DNA from: Fimbriimonadaceae bacterium
Lineage (GTDB): Bacteria > Armatimonadota > Fimbriimonadia > Fimbriimonadales > Fimbriimonadaceae
Direction: 5' to 3'
Length of the DNA: 64,000 bases
NCBI GenBank assembly: GCA_019638675.1
Contig: JAHBTE010000001.1
Location: 1,892,605-1,956,604 of the forward strand
The notes below the pieces were generated by a model. That model had not been told where the DNA came from. It saw only the letters and a list, made by a program, of their open reading frames with translations, and made no database searches. Below are positions 1-8,206 of the stretch, in pieces. Positions within the stretch are counted from its first letter, which is position 1. Every line of letters begins with the position of its first letter. The translations under genes and the position numbers were made by a program.

Positions 1-379
1 GCAGGGAAGCCACTCGGAGCGACTTTGGCTCCCGGGTCAGCAGGAGTTGGCGAAGGTGGGTGATGGTTAAGCCCGAGTCAATAATATCTTCGACGATCAC
101 AACGTGCTTGCCTTTAATATCGAAATCGTGGTCTTTTTTGATACGAACCGTGCCTGTGGTTTCACGTCCGCCATCCCAACTGCTGACCTGTATAAAGTCG
201 AACATCACGTCGCCTTTTAGCTCTCGCGCGAGATCAGCGAGGAACGGGAACGCGCCTTTGAGCACACAAAGCAAAACGATGGTTTCGTCTCCGACGTCTT
301 TACGAATCTCAGCAGCTATTTCTGAGACACGTACTTGAATTTGTTCGGCGGAAATCAGCGTTTCTAATTTGTGACTCAT
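1..379 (-). CDS. hpt: Hypoxanthine phosphoribosyltransferase, 3' end cut by the window
   Basis: Purine salvage enzyme that joins hypoxanthine or guanine to PRPP to give IMP or GMP in the cytoplasm. About 126 N-terminal residues are visible, read from the complement. They contain the HPRT loop I region (VLCVLKGAFPF-like), a flexible-loop region (SSWDGGRETTG) and the PRPP-binding motif VIVEDIIDSG followed by LTLTHL. The ATG at 379 overlaps the queD stop as ATGA, which suggests translational coupling. The C-terminus lies outside the window. Co-location with guaA fits a purine cluster. In some bacteria hpt sits beside tilS-ftsH, but here those genes are about 47 kb away. Confidence 0.93.
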   Translation of the reverse strand, partial: MSHKLETLISAEQIQVRVSEIAAEIRKDVGDETIVLLCVLKGAFPFLADLARELKGDVMFDFIQVSSWDGGRETTGTVRIKKDHDFDIKGKHVVIVEDIIDSGLTITHLRQLLLTREPKSLRVASL

Positions 380-813
380 GATAATTTGTGCGTGAGGGTG
401 ACGGTTGAGGTGGCGGTTTCAAAAATCGTGACTTGCAACTCGGAAATGTTGCTGTAAGGCTTCAGCGGCTCTGCTATTTTGCCAAGGAACCATGCGGCAA
501 GTTCTTCGGTAGTCGGGTGGAAGGGCACGAGAGAGAGCTTCATGCCTTGCGAAACGAGAAAATCGACCAGCGGCTGATCGTTCTCGTGAAGCATCGTCGA
601 GTGGTCAAGCTCATCAATGATCGGTTTGATAATCCGGGTGATATCGCCAAAATCGAACACCATTCCACCTTGATTGAGTGTGCCAGTGAGAGTCACACAA
701 ATGCGGTAGGAATGTCCATGCAGGTTTTGGCAACCTTCGGTGTGGTAACTCAACCGGTGACCCATCTCCCAGCGGTATTCCTTGGATATGGTTGTGGGAA
801 TCGGCTCAGTCAT
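376..813 (-). CDS. queD: 6-carboxy-tetrahydropterin synthase (QueD/PTPS family)
   Basis: Predicted to convert 7,8-dihydroneopterin triphosphate to 6-carboxy-5,6,7,8-tetrahydropterin, an early step to queuosine (7-deazaguanine) tRNA modification. The 145 residues match the usual length. Visible features are the zinc histidines H19, H32 and H34 in the CQNLHGHSY motif, the nucleophile C28 with the C-x3-HGH spacing typical of QueD, and the MVFDFGDI segment. The gene overlaps hpt by 4 bp downstream and the upstream gene by 4 bp, so it is probably in one operon. No other que genes are in the window, so a related pterin-synthase role cannot be excluded. Confidence 0.9.
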   Translation of the reverse strand: MTEPIPTTISKEYRWEMGHRLSYHTEGCQNLHGHSYRICVTLTGTLNQGGMVFDFGDITRIIKPIIDELDHSTMLHENDQPLVDFLVSQGMKLSLVPFHPTTEELAAWFLGKIAEPLKPYSNISELQVTIFETATSTVTLTHKLS

Positions 814-1565
814 CGGCGTTGAGGAATTGTGCCGGATGAACTGGTTGGGGCCTGGGCAAAATCGCGAAACTTTTGCTTGGTGAATGTTGAATTCATCCGG
901 TTGTAGAACAGGATCACCAGGTCTGCTTTCTTTGCAAGTGCCGGGTACTTATCGTATGCCGTCCAGAACACTTTATCGCCCGTGAACAAGGCTTGGGCAA
1001 ACATATTCAAGTCTTCTTCTTCGCTACTCGTCGAATATTCGCAAATAAAGCCTTTTTCGTGATACTTGGCACTGTGAGTTGTATTTGCTGTGCCTTCCCT
1101 CAGCGACTGAGTTCCGTCGCCTCGGTATTTGAATCCGCTCGGCAGTGCTGCAACCCATTCCGAGGTCGGGAATATCTTTGCGTAGTTGCGGAGGAGAATA
1201 CTGCTGAATTCGTGGTGGAAGGCTTCTTCTAGATAAGTATCACTAAATCCATTTCTTACTCCGCTGTTCGCCAAGTAGATCGCGTCGAGCGAGTTAGTGC
1301 CGCCGTATTCAATACCGTAAAAGGCAATTGATTTGGCGATGTAAACAGTTTTAAGGTTGCGGCTCAAAAAGTCGTTTGGATATTTAGGTAATGCCTTTTT
1401 AATTGCCGCTACGGATCGTTCCTTTTCTCGCTCATCGATCTTAACCGCCTTTGGTTTGATTTCCTCAGTCTGCCAGTAAGCAGGGAAGAAGCTGTCATCA
1501 ATATCCGAAACTATTTTGGGCTGTGAAAGCTGGGTTTGGAGAACCAGGTAAACGGCGGTAATCAT
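810..1565 (-). CDS. Putative zinc-metallopeptidase-like protein with incomplete HExxH
   Basis: The 251-residue protein shows a segment YLEEAFHHEFSSILLRNYAK (residues 111-130). It resembles the HEFxHIL motif of gluzincin-like putative metallopeptidases (Peptidase_Mx1-like proteins), followed by an EEDLNMFAQ segment and a helical tail like those families. The second zinc histidine of HExxH is replaced by Ser (H118-E119-F-S-S122), so catalysis is doubtful. The N-terminus is hydrophobic (VYLVLQTQL) but is not a clear signal peptide; a later start is possible. It lies 3 bp after guaA and overlaps queD, so it is probably co-transcribed with purine genes, with no obvious functional link. The family assignment is tentative. 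Confidence 0.6.
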   Translation of the reverse strand: MITAVYLVLQTQLSQPKIVSDIDDSFFPAYWQTEEIKPKAVKIDEREKERSVAAIKKALPKYPNDFLSRNLKTVYIAKSIAFYGIEYGGTNSLDAIYLANSGVRNGFSDTYLEEAFHHEFSSILLRNYAKIFPTSEWVAALPSGFKYRGDGTQSLREGTANTTHSAKYHEKGFICEYSTSSEEEDLNMFAQALFTGDKVFWTAYDKYPALAKKADLVILFYNRMNSTFTKQKFRDFAQAPTSSSGTIPQRR

Positions 1566-1568
1566 GGA

Positions 1569-3095
1569 CTATTCCCACTCAATTGTAGCTGGAGGCTTGG
1601 ATGTCAGGTCGTAGAGAACTCGGTTGACTCCATCCACTTCGTTGACGATGCGGTTGGAAACGTGCTCCAAGAAGTCAAAAGTAAATGGGAATGCCTGGGC
1701 GGTCATTGCATCTTCACTTGTTACGGCGCGTAATACGATTGGTTGCTCATAAGTACGCTCGTCACCCATAACGCCAACACTTCGCACATCAAGCAGTGCC
1801 GCGTAAGATTGCCAAATCCCTTTATTGAGCCCAGTTTTTAGCAGTTCTTCGCGGAAAATCCAGTCGGCATCCTGAACAATTTTCACCCGCTCGGGAGTGA
1901 CCTCTCCGAGAATCCGAACCCCAAGTCCAGGGCCAGGGAATGGTTCACGATCAACAACTTCGCTTGATAAGCCAAGCGCACGGCCGACTTCGCGGACTTC
2001 ATCCTTGAACAGCCAGCGGAGCGGTTCAATGACCTTGAGCTTCATCCAATCGGGTAATCCCCCGACGTTGTGGTGAGTTTTGATTTTGGAGGCGGTCGGA
2101 GAACCGGATTCGATTACGTCAGGATAAAGGGTGCCTTGAGCCAAAAAATCGTGAGCTTGCAAAACCGCCTTGTTTCGCTCAAAGCAGACAACAAAGTTTT
2201 CACCGATGATTTTTCGCTTGGCTTCTGGATCGGTAACACCTTTGAGCTCGCCAAAAAACTGGTCGTGTGCGTTGATAACAATAAGGTTGGGATGGAATGT
2301 TTTAGTGAAGGTTTCTCGAACTTGCTCCGCTTCGCCTTTGCGAAGAAGCCCGTGATCGACGAATACGCAAGTGGTTTGCGAACCTACACTTTCCGCTAGC
2401 AATGCCGCAACGACGGAGCTATCTACGCCTCCCGAAACCGCACACAAAACCTTTCCGTCTCCCACTTGCTCTCGAATTGATTTGAGAGTGTCTTCGATAA
2501 AGTTCTGCGGAGTCCAATCTCCTTTCAACTCGGCGATGTCGAATAAAAATTTCTTGAGCAGAGCTCGTCCATCGGTCGTATGAGTGACCTCTGGATGGAA
2601 CTGCACTCCGTACTTTTTCGCCGCGACATTTTCCATCGCCGCAACTGGGCAAGTCTCGGTATGCGCGGTGATTTGAAATCCAGGTGGAACGGCGGTAACT
2701 TTATCACCGTGAGACATCCAAACTTGGTCGTTGTTCAGCACAGAAACAAACGAACCTGGTTCAGTTTTACCAAGATGACGGCGACCATATTCGCGGGCCG
2801 GACTCTTTTCAACGTGTCCACCCATGCGCAAAGCCATGAGTTGCTGTCCGTAGCAAATCCCAAGAGTTGGGATGCCTTCCAGTACTGAGAAATCTAAATC
2901 GGGAGCATCGGCTCCTAACGTGCTTTTCGGGCCGCCAGAAAGGATCACTGCGCTGGGCTTGCGATCTCGAATGTGCTCGGCGGCAGATTGCCAAGGCACC
3001 ATCTCAGAATAACAGCCCTGTTCGCGCACTCGGCGCACGATGAGCTGGGTGTATTGCCCACCAAAATCAACAACGGAAACGAGTTGGTGCTCCAA
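1569..3095 (-). CDS. guaA: GMP synthase (glutamine-hydrolysing)
   Basis: Converts XMP to GMP using ATP and glutamine, the last step of de novo GMP synthesis. The N-terminal class I amidotransferase carries the triad C81 (GICYGQQ), H167 and E169 (GVQFHPEV). The ATP-pyrophosphatase domain has the PP-loop SGGVDSS at 221-227, and the C-terminal dimerisation domain follows. The 508-residue length is typical. The start is a TTG at 3095, chosen because DFGGQYTQLI must begin near residue 10; no strong Shine-Dalgarno is seen. It probably leads the operon guaA-metallopeptidase-queD-hpt. Confidence 0.98.
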   Translation of the reverse strand: MEHQLVSVVDFGGQYTQLIVRRVREQGCYSEMVPWQSAAEHIRDRKPSAVILSGGPKSTLGADAPDLDFSVLEGIPTLGICYGQQLMALRMGGHVEKSPAREYGRRHLGKTEPGSFVSVLNNDQVWMSHGDKVTAVPPGFQITAHTETCPVAAMENVAAKKYGVQFHPEVTHTTDGRALLKKFLFDIAELKGDWTPQNFIEDTLKSIREQVGDGKVLCAVSGGVDSSVVAALLAESVGSQTTCVFVDHGLLRKGEAEQVRETFTKTFHPNLIVINAHDQFFGELKGVTDPEAKRKIIGENFVVCFERNKAVLQAHDFLAQGTLYPDVIESGSPTASKIKTHHNVGGLPDWMKLKVIEPLRWLFKDEVREVGRALGLSSEVVDREPFPGPGLGVRILGEVTPERVKIVQDADWIFREELLKTGLNKGIWQSYAALLDVRSVGVMGDERTYEQPIVLRAVTSEDAMTAQAFPFTFDFLEHVSNRIVNEVDGVNRVLYDLTSKPPATIEWE

Positions 3096-3190
3096 GTGAG
3101 AAAGTATGTCCGAAGGTTCAATATCCCGGTAAGGACTCCAGGTTTTATCGCGTCACAAGAGTTGGCACGCCAGGTGCATATAAGCAGTCC

Positions 3191-3373
3191 ATGGCATCTG
3201 GCAGTAAGCAGAACAAACGGCTGATAACTGGAGGGTTGATTGTTCTGCTGATTGGGTCAGCGGTAGCGGCGCAAGCATCAGGTGGTTCAAATTCGGTAAC
3301 CCCAGAGCTAGCGGCCCCGATTATCCCGTTCGTTGCTTCGGTTGCGTTTGCCCTGAACCGCAAACGAGCTTAA
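3191..3373 (+). CDS. Small putative membrane protein (60 aa)
   Basis: Not recognised. A basic N-terminus (SGSKQNKR) is followed by a hydrophobic segment around residues 11-28, a Gly/Ser linker, a second hydrophobic segment around 40-54, and a basic end (NRKRA). This is compatible with two membrane helices. It is divergent from guaA, with 95 bp between starts, and is followed 33 bp later by a hairpin, which supports it as a real transcription unit. No strong ribosome binding site is seen before the ATG. The opposite strand is also open here but has no comparable pattern. Confidence 0.45.
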   Translation: MASGSKQNKRLITGGLIVLLIGSAVAAQASGGSNSVTPELAAPIIPFVASVAFALNRKRA

Positions 3374-3406
3374 AAGAATTTCCTTCTCAAATCCTCAAAT
3401 CCGGCT

Positions 3407-3430
3407 GGCTTCCTGTTCATTCAGGAGGCC
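3407..3430. terminator. Hairpin between convergent genes, probable terminator
   Basis: GGCTTCCTG (3407-3415) pairs with CAGGAGGCC (3422-3430) through a 6-nt loop, with one G-U wobble. It is followed on the plus strand by a short T-rich stretch (TTTCACTTT). It could end the small plus-strand gene and the minus-strand glycosyltransferase gene that stops at 3435. Confidence 0.5.
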
Positions 3431-3434
3431 GGTT

Positions 3435-4529
3435 TCACTTTAAGTCCAGCAGATTTTGATAAGCCGTGATTACCCGCTGTGTCATGTGTTCAAGCGTAAA
3501 TCTGGAATCGAAAGTAGCTTTTGCGTCGCGGCCAAGCTCTTGGCTCAGTTCTTTTTCTTCAAGCAATCGTTTGATTGCCGATTCAAAGTCAAGCGGATTC
3601 GGCTTTTCCGGGTCATCGGAGTAGATGAGCAAAGCGTTTTGATTGTGTGTGAGGATTTCAGGAATTCCGCCTGTGGCGTTTGCAATGATCGGTTTTCCGA
3701 TTGACATCGCTTCAACCACCGTCAGTCCAAACGCTTCTTTCCAAATACTTGGAACGATGACCGCATCCATCGCCAGCATGTGGTTGGCGACATCGGTTTT
3801 ATATCCTTCAAAAACTACACGGTTACTCAGAGTGAGTTGTGCGACGAGGTTACGAAGCTCTGTTTCGTGCGGCCCTTCTCCGAAGATATGAAGAACGACC
3901 TGCGGCAAATTGGATACTGCCCTTATTGCGACATTTTGCCCTTTGACCCAGTGCAGGCGTCCGAACACTCCGATATGGAAATGGGAGTCACTCAATGATT
4001 GTTTGGCTTCTGCTTGCGATAGGGTTGGCATGAGTGGTGGTGAACCGCTGAGAGCAAGCTGAATTTTGGCCGCCGGAATGCCATCGGCGATAAGGTGATC
4101 GCTCACGGTTTGTGAGATGGAAACAAACCCGTCGTATAGCCGGTTATAATGCTCTGCGCGCTTACCTTTGAACTTCACCGCAACATGCCGTGTCATCAAA
4201 TTCTTCGGTACTTTGGCTATTCGCGCGGCGAGTGCCGGAACAATGTAATCGGGAGAAAAATGGGTGACGATGAATTCCGGTTTCTCTCTCTTGTACAGCC
4301 TAATATGCGAGGCTAAGGCAATAGGATCGTACTTGGTCGCCAACCTGATATTGTGAGAGGGAACTTCCAAGTGTTGCGCTAGCGGAGACCCACTAGGAGC
4401 AGTAACGGAAACCGCCTGACTTTTGCGTGATAGCTCGCTGGTGAGAAAGGCGATGTACCGCTCAATGCCGCCCCAATCTTTGTGCATGGAGCTACCGATA
4501 TGGATGTGCGGCGGGAGTTTTTCGGACAC
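3435..4529 (-). CDS. GT4-family glycosyltransferase
   Basis: A retaining glycosyltransferase of the GT-B fold, 364 residues, probably using a nucleotide sugar to build a surface polysaccharide or glycolipid at the cytoplasmic face. The N-terminal acceptor domain starts with HIHIGSSMHKDWGGIERYI. The C-terminal donor domain has GRLHWVKGQ, the VVPSIW.EAFGLTVVEAMSIG region with the E-x7-E motif, and GGIPEIL. The start is a GTG at 4529. It lies 22 bp downstream of the kinase-like gene, so it probably belongs to the same minus-strand operon of sugar genes. Donor and acceptor cannot be told from sequence. Confidence 0.88.
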   Translation of the reverse strand: MSEKLPPHIHIGSSMHKDWGGIERYIAFLTSELSRKSQAVSVTAPSGSPLAQHLEVPSHNIRLATKYDPIALASHIRLYKREKPEFIVTHFSPDYIVPALAARIAKVPKNLMTRHVAVKFKGKRAEHYNRLYDGFVSISQTVSDHLIADGIPAAKIQLALSGSPPLMPTLSQAEAKQSLSDSHFHIGVFGRLHWVKGQNVAIRAVSNLPQVVLHIFGEGPHETELRNLVAQLTLSNRVVFEGYKTDVANHMLAMDAVIVPSIWKEAFGLTVVEAMSIGKPIIANATGGIPEILTHNQNALLIYSDDPEKPNPLDFESAIKRLLEEKELSQELGRDAKATFDSRFTLEHMTQRVITAYQNLLDLK

Positions 4530-4551
4530 CAGGTGCTAGTTTAGCGGGTGA

Positions 4552-5643
4552 TCAGGCGTGAATGCCGTGCTGAGTTTCCACAATTTGCTTAAGCGCATCA
4601 ATTTGTTGGAGCATCTGCTTTACTAAGTGGATTTGAGTCCGCGCTCTATCTAGGTTTTGATTTGGACGATGAGTTCGGAAATAAACGTCGCCATTCAGAA
4701 AGTCGGTTAGGAACCGGATACCAATTGTGAGAGTGATAACTGCACCGCAGTAAGGCATGGCATCCCATTCGGCGGGGTGAAGTGATTTGCCGGTTGTTTC
4801 AGCGAATCCCCGGATGATTGCGGCAAACTTCGATTGGTCAAAAACGACTTTGGTGAGGTCACGCTCATCTTCGGCGGCAGTGTTGCAAGCCGTGCGAATT
4901 AAATCACCGATATCGAACAACGCCGTGCCTGGCATTACTGTGTCCAAGTCAATAACGGTGAGCCCGGTGAGGGTTTCTTCGCAGAACAAAACGTTATTGA
5001 CCTTAGTATCGTTGTGAGTTACCCGAACTGCTTCGGGGTGGGTTTGAATCACCCCCATCAACTTTCCGGCGAGTTCACGGTGAGCTTGGACGAAGTCAAT
5101 TTCTTCTTTAGCTAGTTCTGCACGACCATCAACTGGATTCGCGAGTGCTTGGTCAAATTGGCTCAACCGGAAGAGTGTGTTGTGAAAATCCGGAATCGTG
5201 ATATGAAAATCGGACGGGTTCAGGTCGCTGAGATCGTTGAGAAACGTTCCAAAAGTCAGTGCGGCCTGGTACGCGATATCTGGATTAGGAACGATATCGA
5301 AGCTGGTTGAACCTTCAACATACTTATAGCACCGCCAATAGTGACCATCGTCATCCAAATAATAATCTTGCCCATCTTGACTCGGGATCAGGTGAAGATT
5401 TCCTGCGTAGTTCGGGCGCTTTTCCGCTAGGTGGTCTACAACCTTACGGATGTTCTTCATCATCTCCGGGGCGTTTGGAAAGACATTGGTATTGATATGT
5501 TGATGAATGTAACGGAGGGTTTCGCCACCCTCACGCACCACGGTCATATAAGTGCGATTGATGTGACCTTGTTCGATTTGAGTATCTTGCAAGAGTTGCC
5601 CTTTCGGCAAAAACTGCGGAGTAATCGGACTTAAGATCGCCAT
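4552..5643 (-). CDS. N-acetylhexosamine 1-kinase-like phosphotransferase
   Basis: Choline/aminoglycoside-kinase-fold phosphotransferase resembling NahK-type N-acetylhexosamine 1-kinases. The Brenner-type catalytic loop is THNDTKVNN (catalytic Asp about residue 212 from the chosen start) and the metal-binding motif is VIDLDTV (about 231-237). The frame is open up to 5754, but that extension overlaps the nucleotidyltransferase gene. The ATG at 5643, 19 bp after the upstream stop, leads straight into the domain and is preferred, giving 363 residues. The neighbouring nucleotidyltransferase suggests a sugar-to-sugar-1-phosphate-to-NDP-sugar salvage route. Substrate is inference; other small-molecule kinases share the fold. 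Confidence 0.8.
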   Translation of the reverse strand: MAILSPITPQFLPKGQLLQDTQIEQGHINRTYMTVVREGGETLRYIHQHINTNVFPNAPEMMKNIRKVVDHLAEKRPNYAGNLHLIPSQDGQDYYLDDDGHYWRCYKYVEGSTSFDIVPNPDIAYQAALTFGTFLNDLSDLNPSDFHITIPDFHNTLFRLSQFDQALANPVDGRAELAKEEIDFVQAHRELAGKLMGVIQTHPEAVRVTHNDTKVNNVLFCEETLTGLTVIDLDTVMPGTALFDIGDLIRTACNTAAEDERDLTKVVFDQSKFAAIIRGFAETTGKSLHPAEWDAMPYCGAVITLTIGIRFLTDFLNGDVYFRTHRPNQNLDRARTQIHLVKQMLQQIDALKQIVETQHGIHA

Positions 5644-5662
5644 ACCAATTTTCTCAATAACA

Positions 5663-6493
5663 TTACCAGAGACGTGGCGGAAGCAATCCGGATTCATGCA
5701 ATTGCTTGAGTCTGCTTTTGACAGAATCAATATCTTCTTTGAACGTGAGTCCAAACCATTCGGAATCGCTGAGCATTGTGTGCACAGTCAGGCTGGAATG
5801 ATTGATTTCGTGTTGCAAGAAGTCGGGCAAGGTAATTTCCGCCGATGTCTGGCTTTCTAGTTTTTCTTGCACGTATTGTGCCATGAGTTCAATTAGGGAG
5901 CGAGAGAGCAGAAAGCAGTTCATCGAAACTGGCGCATCAAGTGCGATGCTCATACTTTGACTATTAGCTTCGCCGATAGCATTGTCACCCTTACGAACGA
6001 TTTTGTGAGTCTCTTGAATATCAAGAAGTTGATCGCCCTCAATGGTGCATATTGCCCTTGAAACTCCACCATGCTCGGATAGTGTGTTCTTGAGCTGATA
6101 AGGAACCGTAGCGGCTTGAGGATTCATTAGCGAAAGCTTTTGGGTTGCGGCAAATGTTGCCGCTCCATAATAATCGTCCGCGTTAATGACGATTGCATGG
6201 TCTGTATTTAGGACAGGCAAGCAAGAGGCAACCGCATGCGCTGTTCCAGGAGGTTTCCCGCTTGGGGTTTCTTGCAAAACGATCTCTGTCGGGAAAGGTA
6301 ACCCTTTTACTGACTCTTGAGCCTGAGGCAGAACTTCTGACCGTGTGAGCAAAATCAGCCGATCCACGCCATTACGCATTGCATGGAAAAGTGAATAGTG
6401 AAATAGGCACTCGCCATGTGGGCCAAGGGGAAAGAATTGCTTTGGCCCACCAAATCTCGAACCAAGCCCACCTGCAAGAATGATTAGTGTCAT
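5663..6493 (-). CDS. Sugar-phosphate nucleotidyltransferase
   Basis: 276-residue NTP_transferase-family protein. It would form an NDP-sugar from NTP and a sugar 1-phosphate. The signature LAGGLGSRFGGPKQ is at residues 6-19, and a metal-binding acidic pair lies in VINADDYYG (about 104-112). It is shorter than GlmU and lacks a left-handed-helix acyltransferase domain. It sits 19 bp upstream of the kinase-like gene, so the two are probably translated from one mRNA and may act in sequence on the same sugar. The nucleotide and sugar specificity cannot be read from the sequence. Confidence 0.86.
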   Translation of the reverse strand: MTLIILAGGLGSRFGGPKQFFPLGPHGECLFHYSLFHAMRNGVDRLILLTRSEVLPQAQESVKGLPFPTEIVLQETPSGKPPGTAHAVASCLPVLNTDHAIVINADDYYGAATFAATQKLSLMNPQAATVPYQLKNTLSEHGGVSRAICTIEGDQLLDIQETHKIVRKGDNAIGEANSQSMSIALDAPVSMNCFLLSRSLIELMAQYVQEKLESQTSAEITLPDFLQHEINHSSLTVHTMLSDSEWFGLTFKEDIDSVKSRLKQLHESGLLPPRLW

Positions 6494-6511
6494 ATTTGGC
6501 GTGCAATCGCG

Positions 6512-6550
6512 TTCAGATTATGCTTCAAGTGTCCGATAATGAACTATACT
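6512..6550 (+). promoter_or_regulatory. Candidate sigma70-type promoter(s) for the GT-C gene
   Basis: TTCAGA (6512-6517) and GATAAT (6535-6540) are separated by 17 bp. A second -10-like box, TATACT, lies at 6545-6550. They are 24-35 bp before the ATG at 6575 in the divergent gap after 6493. The -35 match is only partial. Confidence 0.45.
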
Positions 6551-6574
6551 TTTCTGTTCTTTGAAGACGAGTAA

Positions 6575-8206
6575 ATGCCAATGGAATCCCAAAGACTCAG
6601 CATAAAATCGCCTCTCATTGGCAATATGCTCGCACTTTTTTGGTCAATTCTAACAGTATTTATTGTGGTGATGGTGCTCGGCTTAGGAGGGCATATTTTT
6701 AACGTAGATGAGCGAGAACTTCTTTATTCAGTAGCAGATAGATTCGCTGGCGTACCATCAACCTCGCTTGCATGGCCCGCTTCAACGATTCAGCTGTTAT
6801 TAGTGCCATTTTTGCTGCTAGCGGGATGTTTTGGCGTTCTTCAGGATCGTTCTCCGAGCGGGTTTACACGTGTCGTTTCTGATTTATATGGTGACCCTCA
6901 TCAATGGATGATATTTAGTCGTTTTTTGCTGCTCTTAGTATATTTTCTCCTTTGCTGGAACATTTGCAAAGTTGTGCTTAAGAAACTCAATCCTGCGGTC
7001 CTTCTACCATTGTTGGGGATTGCTTCAGCACCTATTTTCATGAAGCAAGGAATTATTTTTGGTGGTGACGTTCTTGGAATGCTCAGTTGTACTCTTGCTG
7101 CATGTATCCTGCTCACGAGTGAAGGAAGGCGCCCGGAAATAATTAAGAGCTCCATCTTACTGGGCATATCGATTGCTTCACGAGCGACTTTCGGGCTGTA
7201 TTTTCCTTTGTTCTTGATGTTAATTCTCCTTTTGTCAAGAAAAGATGAAGTCTGGAAAGACGAAGGGAGCGCAGTATTAAAGCGATTAATCTGGTGCGGA
7301 ACAATTGTTACCGCTTCATTTGTTGCAGTTTGTCCCTATGCATGGACTGATCCTCTTCGTATGGTGAAGTCCGTTCTTGGTAACGCTGGACGATCAGGTG
7401 AATCCGTCCAGCTTGCAGAAAGATTGACCGATGCTTTTTTTCAAATTGGGCCAGTTTTTTGGCTAATAGTTCTTGTAGCAGTCTTTTATGGCAGCTGGAA
7501 AGGCAAAACTATATCTTTCATTTGCCTCGGGTTTGGCCTTGCACTGCTTGCAGTTCTTTGCAAAGTAGGTGTTATATTTGATCGTTATTTCTTACTTCTT
7601 ATGCCTGCATTCTTTGCGGCGACCTTCACTTCAGGTGTTGAAGTGAAGTTTTCACAAATAAGAGTAGCGACAGCTTCTATTGCCCTGGGTAGCTTATTGC
7701 AGTTGACTGCTTTTGTATTACCAATATTAACCGGAGCAGTTGAGCGTAATCATCAAGAAAGAGCCTTCAGAAGCTATCTTTCTCAAATTGCAGAGACTGA
7801 AACTGTTTACGTTGATTTTGCGGTCATCCAGCACGTTGATATGCGGGTTTTTGCGACCGATTCACTTAACTCCCAAATTAAAATTACGGCGAACGGCTTG
7901 ATGAATACAGTAATTCGTGGTCAGGTTCCTAGAGCGAACTCATATGTCAGTACCTTTGGTGTCCCTTGGAACTTTGTTGAAGACGAACTTGCGTTACAGG
8001 CTAGGTTGAACGCAGTGGCCGTGCCAATTCGAAAAGGGGCGAGTGTTGAACTTTACGCAAATGATTCTTCAATGAATGAAAGATATAACTTGCCGGGATT
8101 ACCCAATGGTGAGAATCAAGGGCTAATAGTTTCTTCAATACCAATTCAAGAGTACGGATCACCCAAATTACGGATTGGCGATGAACTATTCTTATACGAG
8201 CGGTAG
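6575..8206 (+). CDS. Multi-spanning GT-C-type glycosyltransferase
   Basis: 543-residue integral membrane protein with about ten hydrophobic helices and a C-terminal soluble part of about 150 residues. The first periplasmic loop carries the acidic pair in FNVDERELL (about residues 43-51). That is the place of the catalytic Asp/Glu in GT-C enzymes that use polyprenyl-phosphate sugars, such as PMT/ArnT-like proteins. DNA here is more A+T-rich than the flanking housekeeping genes, which is common for surface-polysaccharide loci. Its stop abuts the stop of the convergent O-antigen ligase gene with no gap. Acceptor unknown. Confidence 0.72.
   Translation: MPMESQRLSIKSPLIGNMLALFWSILTVFIVVMVLGLGGHIFNVDERELLYSVADRFAGVPSTSLAWPASTIQLLLVPFLLLAGCFGVLQDRSPSGFTRVVSDLYGDPHQWMIFSRFLLLLVYFLLCWNICKVVLKKLNPAVLLPLLGIASAPIFMKQGIIFGGDVLGMLSCTLAACILLTSEGRRPEIIKSSILLGISIASRATFGLYFPLFLMLILLLSRKDEVWKDEGSAVLKRLIWCGTIVTASFVAVCPYAWTDPLRMVKSVLGNAGRSGESVQLAERLTDAFFQIGPVFWLIVLVAVFYGSWKGKTISFICLGFGLALLAVLCKVGVIFDRYFLLLMPAFFAATFTSGVEVKFSQIRVATASIALGSLLQLTAFVLPILTGAVERNHQERAFRSYLSQIAETETVYVDFAVIQHVDMRVFATDSLNSQIKITANGLMNTVIRGQVPRANSYVSTFGVPWNFVEDELALQARLNAVAVPIRKGASVELYANDSSMNERYNLPGLPNGENQGLIVSSIPIQEYGSPKLRIGDELFLYER

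Noticed and set aside
433-822. 129-codon plus-strand frame opposite queD
   Set aside because: Antisense to a clear enzyme gene, no recognisable protein pattern and no ribosome site.
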